DNA from: Flavobacterium psychrophilum
GTDB taxonomy: Bacteria > Bacteroidota > Bacteroidia > Flavobacteriales > Flavobacteriaceae
Assembly (NCBI GenBank): GCA_945874225.1
Contig: CAMCFT010000027.1
Coordinates: 1-53,566 of the forward strand
Length of the DNA: 53,566 nt
Direction: 5' to 3'
Shown here in pieces: positions 15,839-24,015 of the stretch. Position 1 is the first letter of the stretch; each line of letters starts with the position of its first letter. The notes under the pieces were generated by a model. That model was not told the origin of the DNA. It was given only the letters and a program-made list of their open reading frames with translations, and did no database searches. Position numbers and translations under genes: made by a program.

Positions 15839-15856
15839 ATTTTTATATTTAATATA

Positions 15857-16495
15857 TTAGTGAGTACCTAAATAAGCTGCAGTACTGTTTCTGTCCGCGT
15901 GCATGGCATCTTTTCCTTCTTCCCAGTTCGCAGGACACACTTCACCTTTAGTTTGAACGTGTGTATAGGCATCAACTAAACGCAAATATTCGTTTACGTT
16001 ACGACCTAATGGCATATCATTTACACTTTCGTGGAATATTTTACCATCTTCATCAATTAAGTAAGTAGCTCTGTAAGTTACGTTGGATCCTTCTACAATT
16101 ACAGAATCGGTATCTTCACTGTAACTGGTAGATTCGATATCAAGAATTCCAAGAATGTTCGAAAGGTTACGATTAGTATCCGCAAGGATTGGATAGGTTA
16201 CGCCTTCGATTCCACCGTTGTTTTTTGCTGTGTTCAACCAAGCAAAATGCACTTCATTGGTATCACAAGAAGCTCCTATTACTAGGGTATTTCTTTTTTC
16301 GAATTCTGGTAAAGCTGCTTGAAAAGCATGTAATTCCGTTGGACAAACAAAAGTAAAGTCTTTTGGATACCAAAATAAAAGTACTTTTTTGTTGTTTTTG
16401 GTAGCTTCTTCGAAAATATTGATTTTCAAATTATCGCCCATTTCTGAGATGGCGTCTACTGCAATACTTGGGAATTTTTTTCCTACTAATGACAT
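15857..16495 (-). CDS. Peroxiredoxin (typical 2-Cys, Prx1/AhpC class)
   Basis: A 212-residue peroxide-reducing enzyme. The peroxidatic Cys51 is in FTFVCPTEL and the resolving Cys187 is in GEVCPANW. The catalytic Thr/Arg frame (FVCPTELHAF, YRATYLIDEDG) is intact. A TATCTTTG box (16533-16540, minus strand) lies 38 nt upstream. It heads the Prx-Trx-small protein operon. Without an AhpF gene nearby, electrons probably come from the adjacent thioredoxin. Confidence 0.95.
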   Translation of the reverse strand: MSLVGKKFPSIAVDAISEMGDNLKINIFEEATKNNKKVLLFWYPKDFTFVCPTELHAFQAALPEFEKRNTLVIGASCDTNEVHFAWLNTAKNNGGIEGVTYPILADTNRNLSNILGILDIESTSYSEDTDSVIVEGSNVTYRATYLIDEDGKIFHESVNDMPLGRNVNEYLRLVDAYTHVQTKGEVCPANWEEGKDAMHADRNSTAAYLGTH

Positions 16496-16532
16496 TTTTG
16501 TATGATTTAAAGTTGTTATTTTTTATTTGATA

Positions 16533-16540
16533 CAAAGATA
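16533..16540 (-). promoter_or_regulatory. Putative -7 box of peroxiredoxin operon
   Basis: The minus strand reads TATCTTTG, matching TAnnTTTG, 38 nt before the peroxiredoxin ATG. No convincing -33 partner. Confidence 0.45.
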
Positions 16541-16631
16541 ATTCAAAACAGGTTCTGTGAATATAATATGCAATTATATATTTTTATATCACGATAGTTT
16601 ATAATTATGGTAATTTAATATTCAATAACAA

Positions 16632-18254
16632 TTACTTATTTAGTCCCTTTACCTTTACGGGTAAAGTTCCTCTGCATTTCGAGTTTCTAAGCAATTGACG
16701 TGCTGCACTTGCTTGGAATTCCTTAAAATCCTGGTACACTTGGATAATGCCTAAGGTTGATTTTAAATTTGGAATAACCTTCAGAGCATAAGGGTTTCCA
16801 AAAAGGTACAAAACGCATTTCTTCTTGGAAAACAAATCTCCCAAAAAGGCCAAGACAGAATCTTCGATTTCAAAATTATGTAAAGGTTTTGCTTTGGGCA
16901 CAAAAAGCGAGATTAATATTGAGTCATAATCTTTTAGTTCGTCTGTCAGTTTTTGAATCGCATCTGTATCTCCGGTTTCAAGAGCAAATATTGGAGACGG
17001 CAGAACTATAGATAATGATTTGAAAAAGAGGTTGTCAGTGTTTTTATAAACACTTAATTTGGCTAGTTTTTCATTGTTTTTAGCTTCAAATAAGTGTAAA
17101 CTATTATTATGGTCTTTGATTTTTGTAGTGCTTTTGTCAGCAATGAGCCGATTTAAAACAGAAGTGGTTTCAAAATCAAATTGGCCTTGAGGATCAGTAT
17201 TTCCATTGAGAATTCCTGCTTTTTGTTTGCATTTCCACAAACGGTTGAAACTGGCTTCAATGCGTTCTGCTGTCGCATTTTTGAGGATTTCCTGAATGCC
17301 TTCGGCTACGTTTTCGGCAAAACACAACACATCATTTCCGGCATGGAAGGCTTCCCATTCGAGTTGCCCTTTTTTGTCATACAATTTCGAAACGCTGTGC
17401 ATATTCAAAGCATCCGAAATCACCAGACCATCATACCCCAATTGGGTTCTCAAAAGACCTTCAATAATGGATTTCGACAAGGTCGCCGAAGTATTTTTTC
17501 CTTCATTCAAAGCCGGAACAGCCAAATGTCCAATCATAATCGAATCAACATTATGCTCGATTCCTTTGATAAAGGGAACCAATTCATTCTCCAGTAATTC
17601 TTCCAGAGTTTCTTCTAATACCGGCAAACCCAAATGGGAATCTACGCTTGTGTTTCCGTGTCCTGGAAAATGTTTCAGACATCCCAAAACGCCAACTTCA
17701 TTTAAACCACGTAAATATTCCAAGGCTAAATTGGCGACTTTATCTTTTTTTTGACCAAAAGAACGGTAGCCAATTACGGGATTATTGGGATTATTGTTGA
17801 TGTCAGCCAAAGGTGCTAAATTGTAATGAATCCCAGCACATTTCAAGTCTAAACCGGTTCGTTTCCCTACTTCATAAGCCAAATATTCGTATCGGGCAGG
17901 CAAAGCCCCAAGTGTGATTGCATAAGGATATTGTGGAGTATTTTCGACCCGCATGGCCAATCCCCATTCGGCATCAATACTCATCAAAAGTGGAGTAGTG
18001 GCACATTTCTGAAATCGAACAACAAGTTCCTTTAAACGTTCGTAACTAGTATCGTTGAATTCAACTTTTTTCTTTGTTTCATAATTCGTTGCAGCACTCG
18101 CCAGACTGTGAAAAAAAGTAAGTCCGCCAATGTGGTGTTCTTTGATCAAACGCTCAATTTCTTGAATGTTTTCTTCCGTGTCGTTGATAAAAACGGCAGG
18201 AAAAAAGAATTGTCCTATTTTTTGTTCTAATGTCATTTTTAGAATTTTATGCAT
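16632..18254 (-). CDS. nagZ: Cytoplasmic glycoside hydrolase family 3 (NagZ-like beta-N-acetylhexosaminidase)
   Basis: A 540-residue enzyme expected to remove GlcNAc from GlcNAc-anhydroMurNAc(-peptide). The NagZ signature with catalytic His is KHFPGHGNTSVDSH at 194-207 and the nucleophile is Asp281 in VISDALNM. It lacks a signal peptide, in contrast to the lipoprotein homologue at 24016-26988, so it probably acts after import by the AmpG-like permease encoded just upstream. After the barrel (about 1-340) it carries an extra C-terminal domain of about 200 residues, as in Gram-positive NagZ. An ATG at 18236 (MTLEQKIGQ) is an equally plausible start. It is the last gene on this strand of the peptidoglycan locus. 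Confidence 0.88.
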   Translation of the reverse strand: MHKILKMTLEQKIGQFFFPAVFINDTEENIQEIERLIKEHHIGGLTFFHSLASAATNYETKKKVEFNDTSYERLKELVVRFQKCATTPLLMSIDAEWGLAMRVENTPQYPYAITLGALPARYEYLAYEVGKRTGLDLKCAGIHYNLAPLADINNNPNNPVIGYRSFGQKKDKVANLALEYLRGLNEVGVLGCLKHFPGHGNTSVDSHLGLPVLEETLEELLENELVPFIKGIEHNVDSIMIGHLAVPALNEGKNTSATLSKSIIEGLLRTQLGYDGLVISDALNMHSVSKLYDKKGQLEWEAFHAGNDVLCFAENVAEGIQEILKNATAERIEASFNRLWKCKQKAGILNGNTDPQGQFDFETTSVLNRLIADKSTTKIKDHNNSLHLFEAKNNEKLAKLSVYKNTDNLFFKSLSIVLPSPIFALETGDTDAIQKLTDELKDYDSILISLFVPKAKPLHNFEIEDSVLAFLGDLFSKKKCVLYLFGNPYALKVIPNLKSTLGIIQVYQDFKEFQASAARQLLRNSKCRGTLPVKVKGLNK

Positions 18255-18265
18255 TTTGGTACGCT

Positions 18266-18409
18266 GATAAAACGGATTCGCTATCGCGAAAACGCAGATA
18301 AAAACGGATTTTTAAAAAGTGGTTTTATTGGTGTAATCAGTTTTCTTTTTTTGTATATTTTCTTGAGAACTATTTGTCAAATTTAAATATTTTAGAATCC
18401 GTTTTTATC
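18266..18409. repeat. Intergenic inverted-repeat element
   Basis: GATAAAACGGATT (18266-18278) and GATAAAAACGGATT (18297-18310) are near-copies in tandem. The inverse AATCCGTTTTTATC lies at 18396-18409. Between the first two is TTCGCTATCGC (18277-18287), a core found again in inverse at 53182-53192. The arms are imperfect beyond these blocks. This occupies the 211-nt gap between the GH3 and AmpG genes, and no gene is seen in it. Confidence 0.55.
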
Positions 18410-18465
18410 CGTGTCTTTACGAAGTTAATCTGTCTCATTCGTGTACTATTTTTTAAACAAAAAAA

Positions 18466-19734
18466 CTATTCTGTTTTCTTTCCAAAATCCTTAGGAAAAA
18501 TCAAAAAGCGAGACAGAATTAATCCTGGAATAGTGGCGAAAAATACCCAAATAAAGAAGTTTCCATAACCTAAATAGTGTTGAATATAACCACTTAACAT
18601 TCCCGGAAGCATCATTCCCAAAGCCATAAATCCGGTAGCAATAGAGTAGTGGGAGGTTTTAGATTCGCCATCGGCAACGTAAATTAAATACATCATAAAG
18701 GCGGCAAAGCCAAATCCATAACCAAATTGTTCGCAAATTACCGTGGCATATACATAGAAAACAGAGGTAGGATGAAAATGAGAGAGCAATATAAACCCGA
18801 TTATTGGCAAGTGCATCGTCAAAATCATAGGGAGCATCCACTTGCCAAGACCGTCTTTAGAGATGGCAATTCCTCCTAATATTCCACCGATAACAAGGGC
18901 ACTAACACCAAAGGTACCATATATAAGTCCAATATCTTCAGTGGTCAATCCCATTCCGCCCAATGATTTTTCATCAAGAAGAAAAGGAGTCAGCATTTTC
19001 AATAATTGAGATTCTCCCAGTCTAAATAATAGGATGAAAGATAAAACCAAAACAATTTGCTTCTTTTGGAAGAAAGAAACAAAGACTTCCCCGAAACTAA
19101 TTTTTGGTTTTGATTCTGATTTATCTTCTAGGATTTTTGTTTCGATTCTAGGTGTCGAAAAATAATTATAAATAGTTATTGCCGCCATAATGAAACCAAC
19201 AATGACCATAGTATAGGACCAGGCTTTTGTTTTATCTCCATATTTTTCCTCTAAAAAACCGGCTATTATTACGATTAATCCGTTTCCGGTAAGCAAAGAA
19301 AGACGGTAAAAGGTGCTTCTGATTCCCAGAAAAAAAGATTGTTGATCTTTGGCTAAAGCCAACATATAAAAGCCGTCACTCGCCACATCATTCGAAGCCG
19401 AAGCAAAAGCAGCTACCCAAAAAACAGCCAGACTCAATACGAAAAAATTGCTCATTGGAATTGTTAATCCAACAATCAGAAAAGCAATGGAAATCAACAA
19501 TTGCATAGCTAAAAACCACTTTCTTTTGGTGGAATATAAATCAATAAAAGGACTCCATAAAGGTTTTATCACCCAAGGTAAATACAATAAACTAGTATAA
19601 ATTCCAATGCCTTCATTGCTGATCCCCAGGTTCTTGTACATAATCACCGAAACCGAAATAATAATAGCATAAGGCAGACCAGAAGCAAAGTTTAATACGG
19701 GAATCCAATACCAGGGTTTAGAGTCAATTTTCAT
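18466..19734 (-). CDS. ampG: AmpG-like muropeptide permease (MFS)
   Basis: A 422-residue, about 12-helix transporter. The N-terminus reads SKPWYWIPVLNFASGLPYAI, then NEGIGIYTSLLYLPWVIKPLWSP, the hallmark start of the AmpG/PAT1 family, with SASNDVASDGFYMLAL in the next loop. AmpG imports GlcNAc-anhydroMurNAc-peptides by proton symport. Its position between a NagZ-like GH3 (downstream) and a DigH/YngK-like hydrolase (14 nt upstream) supports muropeptide import over other substrates. It is shorter than E. coli AmpG, mainly at the C-terminus. Confidence 0.88.
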   Translation of the reverse strand: MKIDSKPWYWIPVLNFASGLPYAIIISVSVIMYKNLGISNEGIGIYTSLLYLPWVIKPLWSPFIDLYSTKRKWFLAMQLLISIAFLIVGLTIPMSNFFVLSLAVFWVAAFASASNDVASDGFYMLALAKDQQSFFLGIRSTFYRLSLLTGNGLIVIIAGFLEEKYGDKTKAWSYTMVIVGFIMAAITIYNYFSTPRIETKILEDKSESKPKISFGEVFVSFFQKKQIVLVLSFILLFRLGESQLLKMLTPFLLDEKSLGGMGLTTEDIGLIYGTFGVSALVIGGILGGIAISKDGLGKWMLPMILTMHLPIIGFILLSHFHPTSVFYVYATVICEQFGYGFGFAAFMMYLIYVADGESKTSHYSIATGFMALGMMLPGMLSGYIQHYLGYGNFFIWVFFATIPGLILSRFLIFPKDFGKKTE

Positions 19735-19748
19735 CTATTATAAAGGAA

Positions 19749-21272
19749 TTAATTTAGTATGGTAGCAGCACTTTCATTGCCGTAATAATCGATGAAGGTG
19801 ATGGCGCAAGTATTGTTTTCGTCTTCTTTTTTTACTGGAATAGTGACAAAAATGGAGTCACTATTGGCTGCTAAAGTTATCTTTTCAATGATTTGACTCG
19901 GATTATTGATGTCAATTTTCGAAGTTTTTTTCGCTCGATACACCATGATATAACGCACCTTGCTGTTCAATGGATATTTGATGGAAAAGCAGGAAGGATC
20001 TGTGTCTTTTTCAATCATATTTACTGTTGGAATATCAATGACAGCCTTCTTTGAATTGGGAACAGCAAACGGTAGTGCAGGATATTTATATTGATTCGCC
20101 GATAACAACTGGGCAACAGCCTGATTTTTCTTCACAAAAGATTTGGCACTAAAAAAGGCATTTCCCTGTATGTTTTTATAGGTTCGGGTAACATTAATCT
20201 GATTTGGAATTTCATTCGGATTATTCCATTTTTTATCGGAATCACTGTTGATTTTATAGGTTCCGTTTCCAATGTAAATGGCCGTGTTTTTTGAATTCTC
20301 TGACCACCATTTCAGCAATTTTGAATACGAAGCTTTGGGATGATCCAAACTCCAATACAGTTGTGGCACCAGATAATCAATCCAGCTGTTTTCCATCCAG
20401 GCCAATGGATCAGCATATAAATCGTCATAATTGGTTTGTCCGGATTCCGTGTCAGAACCTTTTGGATCAACGGATTTGTTGCGCCAAACTCCAAACGGAC
20501 TGATGCCAAATTGTACCCAGGGCTTTATGCTTTTTATGGAAAGGGAAACATTTCTCACCAGAATATTGACGTTGTTTCGTCTCCAGTTTTCCAGACTGAG
20601 TCCGGAACCGTATTTCACGAATGAAGCTTTATCATTAAAAACTTCTCCTGCAACTTTGTATGGATAAAAATAATCATCAAAGTGAATGGCATCGATATCA
20701 TAATTTCGAACCACTTCACTCACAACGGCAATTAAATGATTCTGAACTTCAGGCAAAGCCGGATTGTAATAATATTTACCACCATATTTAATCATCCATT
20801 CAGGATGCGCGTAGAAATCGTGAGTGGAACTTAAAATATCTGTTCTCAAATCCATAGTGGCACGATAAGGATTGAGCCAGGCATGGAATTCGAAACCTCT
20901 GGCGTGAGCTTCGGTAATCATCCATTCCAACGGATCAAAATATGGGCTTGGAGCTTGTCCTTCTTTTCCGGTCAAATAACGTGACCATGGTGCTAATTGT
21001 GTTGGATAAAAAGCGTCGCCACAACTTCTGATTTGAACGATTACTGCATTGTAATTTAGTTTTTTATAAGTATCTAAAATTTCAATAAAATCGGCTTTTT
21101 CTTTTTCGACAGCGTCAACATTGCTCTTTGGCCAGTCAATATTGGCCACTGTGGCAATCCAAACCGCTCTGAATTCGTTTTTGGGATTGGTTGCTGTTTC
21201 CTGAGCATTTCCATCCGAAAAGGAAAGCATAAAAATAGAAAGCAGTAACAATAAAGACTTGTATTGGTTCAT
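19749..21272 (-). CDS. GHL10/DUF187-family exported glycosyl hydrolase (DigH/YngK-like)
   Basis: A 507-residue secreted hydrolase with a signal peptide ending DGNAQ (about residue 24). The catalytic TIM-barrel (about 30-340) begins NEFRAVWIATVANIDWP and shows NYNAVIVQIRSCGDAFYP, ARGFEFHAWLNPYRATM, IDAIHFDDYFYPY and YLVPQLYW, all typical of glycosyl-hydrolase-like 10. The C-terminal part (about 400-507) looks like a fibronectin-type beta domain. The E. coli relative DigH (YddW) cleaves peptide-free (denuded) peptidoglycan glycan. With AmpG 14 nt away, the same substrate is likely here. A TACTTTTG box lies 24 nt upstream. Confidence 0.88.
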   Translation of the reverse strand: MNQYKSLLLLLSIFMLSFSDGNAQETATNPKNEFRAVWIATVANIDWPKSNVDAVEKEKADFIEILDTYKKLNYNAVIVQIRSCGDAFYPTQLAPWSRYLTGKEGQAPSPYFDPLEWMITEAHARGFEFHAWLNPYRATMDLRTDILSSTHDFYAHPEWMIKYGGKYYYNPALPEVQNHLIAVVSEVVRNYDIDAIHFDDYFYPYKVAGEVFNDKASFVKYGSGLSLENWRRNNVNILVRNVSLSIKSIKPWVQFGISPFGVWRNKSVDPKGSDTESGQTNYDDLYADPLAWMENSWIDYLVPQLYWSLDHPKASYSKLLKWWSENSKNTAIYIGNGTYKINSDSDKKWNNPNEIPNQINVTRTYKNIQGNAFFSAKSFVKKNQAVAQLLSANQYKYPALPFAVPNSKKAVIDIPTVNMIEKDTDPSCFSIKYPLNSKVRYIMVYRAKKTSKIDINNPSQIIEKITLAANSDSIFVTIPVKKEDENNTCAITFIDYYGNESAATILN

Positions 21273-21295
21273 TTTTAATCTAATTATGTAAAAGT

Positions 21296-21303
21296 CAAAA
21301 GTA
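21296..21303 (-). promoter_or_regulatory. Putative -7 box of the GHL10-ampG pair
   Basis: The minus strand reads TACTTTTG, matching TAnnTTTG, 24 nt before the GHL10 gene start. No clear -33 TTTG. Confidence 0.4.
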
Positions 21304-21406
21304 GTTTTTTTAGTGAAATGTATCCTATAAATTAATGATAAAATTCAACTTTGTTTATTGTAGCAATTTCTTTGCCAAGGTATAAAAAACGTTATTTTTT
21401 TATAAG

Positions 21407-22678
21407 TTAGACTTTAAAAATCAATTTGTATTTATATAAAATCCATAAAATAATAGACCAGAAAACTGCGTATATCATTGCAAAAGCTAATGATGCATTC
21501 ATTGGATTGTTAAAAAAAGGCTCAATACAAACGGTGTAAAAGTAGTCTTGAAGATTGATTTGTTGATCATTTATTTCTGGATTTTGAATTTTTATTGTAC
21601 TCAAAATATTTGGTATTATCTCTGAAAAGTAGAAAATAATCATTGGATTAACTCCCCAAATTAAAAACAACTTATTCCATTTTTTATAGTTAGCAATTTC
21701 AATTATATAATATAAAAAGGTTAAAATCAGTATTGCCAATCCTGCGGTATACAAGACGTATGAACTTGTCCAAAGCGATTTGTTTATGGGAAATATAATG
21801 TTCCAAATTAAACCAAGAATTAACAGAACAACGCCAATAAAGCCTGTTTTTTTTGCAATTTCCACTTTTGGAATTTGCAGGTTTAGTGTTTGTCCAATGA
21901 ACATTCCTAAAATCCCAGTGGCTATTGCAGGAAGTGTGCTTAAAATCCCTTCTGGATCCCAAGTCTTGGCATAACTCCACAAATGCCCGTTTAAAATGTA
22001 ATTATCCAACCAAGCCGCCAAATTGGTTCCTTTTTCGAAATTTGCTTCACCAAATCCCGGAACCGGGACAAAAGACATTAATAGCCAATAAGCCACTAAT
22101 ATCGAAGCTGCAACTATAAGTTGTGTTTTCTGGGTTGTTTTCAAATATAAAATAGAGGCAAAGAAATATACAATTCCTATTCGCTGTAAAATACCGGGAA
22201 TTCTGACATCTTTGTATTCTTCTATTTGGCTGTAGGCTAAAAATAAAAGAATCACAAGAATTCCAATAACTAAATACGTTTTAATTTTTAAACTGAAATT
22301 TCCCAAAAGAGCAAAACCAACTGCCAAAGAAACAATAACCCTGAAAATTAATATAGAGATTCCTTCTAAACCAAATAATTCAATTTTGCCAAAATAAGCC
22401 AAGAATAATCCCAAACAGAAAATCCGTAATGAGCGAACAATAATTTTATTAAAAACCGCAAGGTCAAATTGTTTATATGGCATTGCAAAAGGAATTGCCG
22501 TTCCCATTATAAAAACAAAGAATGGAAACACTAAATCGGTTGGGGTGCAACCATTCCATTCTGCGTGTTCTAAAGGCGGATAAATCGAAGTCCAACTTCC
22601 TGGATTGTTGACAATTGTCATCAATAAAATAGTAAAACCCCTGAATATATCCAGTGATGTTAAGCGTTCTTTAGTCAT
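21407..22678 (-). CDS. NagX/HGSNAT-like membrane acyltransferase (DUF5009)
   Basis: A 423-residue polytopic protein with about 10-11 helices. The start, ERLTSLDIFRGFTILLM then GCTPTDLVFPFFVFIMGTAIPF, is the DUF5009/heparan-alpha-glucosaminide N-acetyltransferase (HGSNAT) pattern. In lysosomal HGSNAT the protein acetylates glucosamine ends using cytosolic acetyl-CoA. Bacterial homologues called NagX occur in GlcNAc gene sets and their function is not settled. Here it lies between anmK (67 nt upstream) and the GHL10 gene. It may acetylate non-acetylated amino sugars or move an amino sugar across the membrane. Confidence 0.85.
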   Translation of the reverse strand: MTKERLTSLDIFRGFTILLMTIVNNPGSWTSIYPPLEHAEWNGCTPTDLVFPFFVFIMGTAIPFAMPYKQFDLAVFNKIIVRSLRIFCLGLFLAYFGKIELFGLEGISILIFRVIVSLAVGFALLGNFSLKIKTYLVIGILVILLFLAYSQIEEYKDVRIPGILQRIGIVYFFASILYLKTTQKTQLIVAASILVAYWLLMSFVPVPGFGEANFEKGTNLAAWLDNYILNGHLWSYAKTWDPEGILSTLPAIATGILGMFIGQTLNLQIPKVEIAKKTGFIGVVLLILGLIWNIIFPINKSLWTSSYVLYTAGLAILILTFLYYIIEIANYKKWNKLFLIWGVNPMIIFYFSEIIPNILSTIKIQNPEINDQQINLQDYFYTVCIEPFFNNPMNASLAFAMIYAVFWSIILWILYKYKLIFKV

Positions 22679-22745
22679 TTTTTCGGGTTTTGATTATTAG
22701 GTTGAATGAATCATTTTATATAAATATTTCAAGTAAAACTTTGGT

Positions 22746-23954
22746 CTAGTTTGGGAATGAAATTTTCCCCATAGAAACAGATGGAATTCCTTTACGCAAG
22801 CCAAAATTTGAATCACCTCCCGAGACGGTTTCATTTGCTAAAATAGCAAATAGTACTGCCTCTTTTGCATCACCTGAAATGCCCAATACATCTGTTTTAA
22901 AAAAAATACAAGGCAATAATTCTTTCAACCAACTTACTAATAATGGATTGTGAGCACCTCCTCCTGACATATAAACGGAAAAATTTTCCATCGCATATTT
23001 TGTTTTTTTTACGGCATAAGTAATTGCTTCGGCTATGGTTTCGGCGCTAAAGCGGGTCAATGTTGCCAGTAAATCCTGGATTGAAATATTCTCTGTATCG
23101 CTTTCGGACTGTGATTTTCTGACGTATTCAATGTTAAAAAGTTCTGGACCGGTAGTTTTTGGATAGGAATCCAGAAAAAATTTGTTTGATTTTAGAACAT
23201 TCAAAAGCAATTGGTTTACACGACCTTGCATTGCAATTTTGGCATCTTTGTCATATGCTTTTTCAGGAAAATACAGTCTTGTGAAAGCATCAATCAAAGT
23301 GTTTCCGGTGCCGGTATCTGTTACGAAAACTTCTTCTGGATTCATGCTCGACGGTAAATACGTAAAATTAGCAATACCTCCCATATTGAGCATGATGCGA
23401 TTTTCCTCTTTTTTCCCAAAGATGAAATAATCTCCGTAAACCGCTAATGGCGCTCCTTCGCCTCCAGCGGCGAGATGTTTTTGCCTGAAATCTGATATTG
23501 TAATAATGCCAGTTTTTACGGCAATATGGTCTCCATCTCCGATTTGTAGGGTAGCATTTGGGAATTTTTCTTGCTGGTGCAAAATTTTTGGTGCGTGTAA
23601 TACTGTTTGTCCGTGCGATGCAACTAAATCAACTTTATGTGATGAAATGTTCCAACGTTTTAAGCATTCTAAAATGATGTTGGCATGAAGTACACCAATC
23701 CATTCATTTAATAATACCAGTTTTTGAAAATCAATAGTTTGCTTGGCAAATATATTTCGGATTTCTGTTTTTATATCTTCGGAATAGTCAACAGTATCGA
23801 ATTGTACTAATTTAACTTCTGTATTTTCGCCTGAACCTGAAATTTCGCATAAAGCCACATCCAAACCATCTAAGGAGGTACCTGACATTAAACCAATAAT
23901 AATTCGGGATTGCTTTTGGGCGATATGATATAATGATTTTAGATTTTTGTTCAT
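22746..23954 (-). CDS. anmK: Anhydro-N-acetylmuramic acid kinase AnmK
   Basis: A 402-residue cytoplasmic kinase that opens and phosphorylates 1,6-anhydroMurNAc to MurNAc-6-P with ATP. The signature GLMSGTSLDGLDVALCEI is at 21-38. Further AnmK motifs are SHGQTVLHAP, LQIGDGDHIA, ADFRQ-like ISDFRQKHLAAGGEGAPL, NMGGIANFTYLP, DTGTGNTLIDAF and MSGGGAHN. It is slightly longer than E. coli AnmK owing to an N-terminal extension of about 16 residues. Its product is the substrate of the MurQ encoded at 28639-29451. It lies 61 nt after the GH3-serine hydrolase fusion. Confidence 0.97.
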   Translation of the reverse strand: MNKNLKSLYHIAQKQSRIIIGLMSGTSLDGLDVALCEISGSGENTEVKLVQFDTVDYSEDIKTEIRNIFAKQTIDFQKLVLLNEWIGVLHANIILECLKRWNISSHKVDLVASHGQTVLHAPKILHQQEKFPNATLQIGDGDHIAVKTGIITISDFRQKHLAAGGEGAPLAVYGDYFIFGKKEENRIMLNMGGIANFTYLPSSMNPEEVFVTDTGTGNTLIDAFTRLYFPEKAYDKDAKIAMQGRVNQLLLNVLKSNKFFLDSYPKTTGPELFNIEYVRKSQSESDTENISIQDLLATLTRFSAETIAEAITYAVKKTKYAMENFSVYMSGGGAHNPLLVSWLKELLPCIFFKTDVLGISGDAKEAVLFAILANETVSGGDSNFGLRKGIPSVSMGKISFPN

Positions 23955-24015
23955 TCTCGATTTTTTATGAAGAGGAATGTTAAGATTTTTTTTCCTTTAA
24001 TCCGGATACAATTTT

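Noticed and set aside
17181..17754. Two overlapping plus-strand frames of 138 and 152 residues
   Set aside because: They run opposite the GH3 catalytic barrel, whose motifs and continuity are strong. They are shadows.
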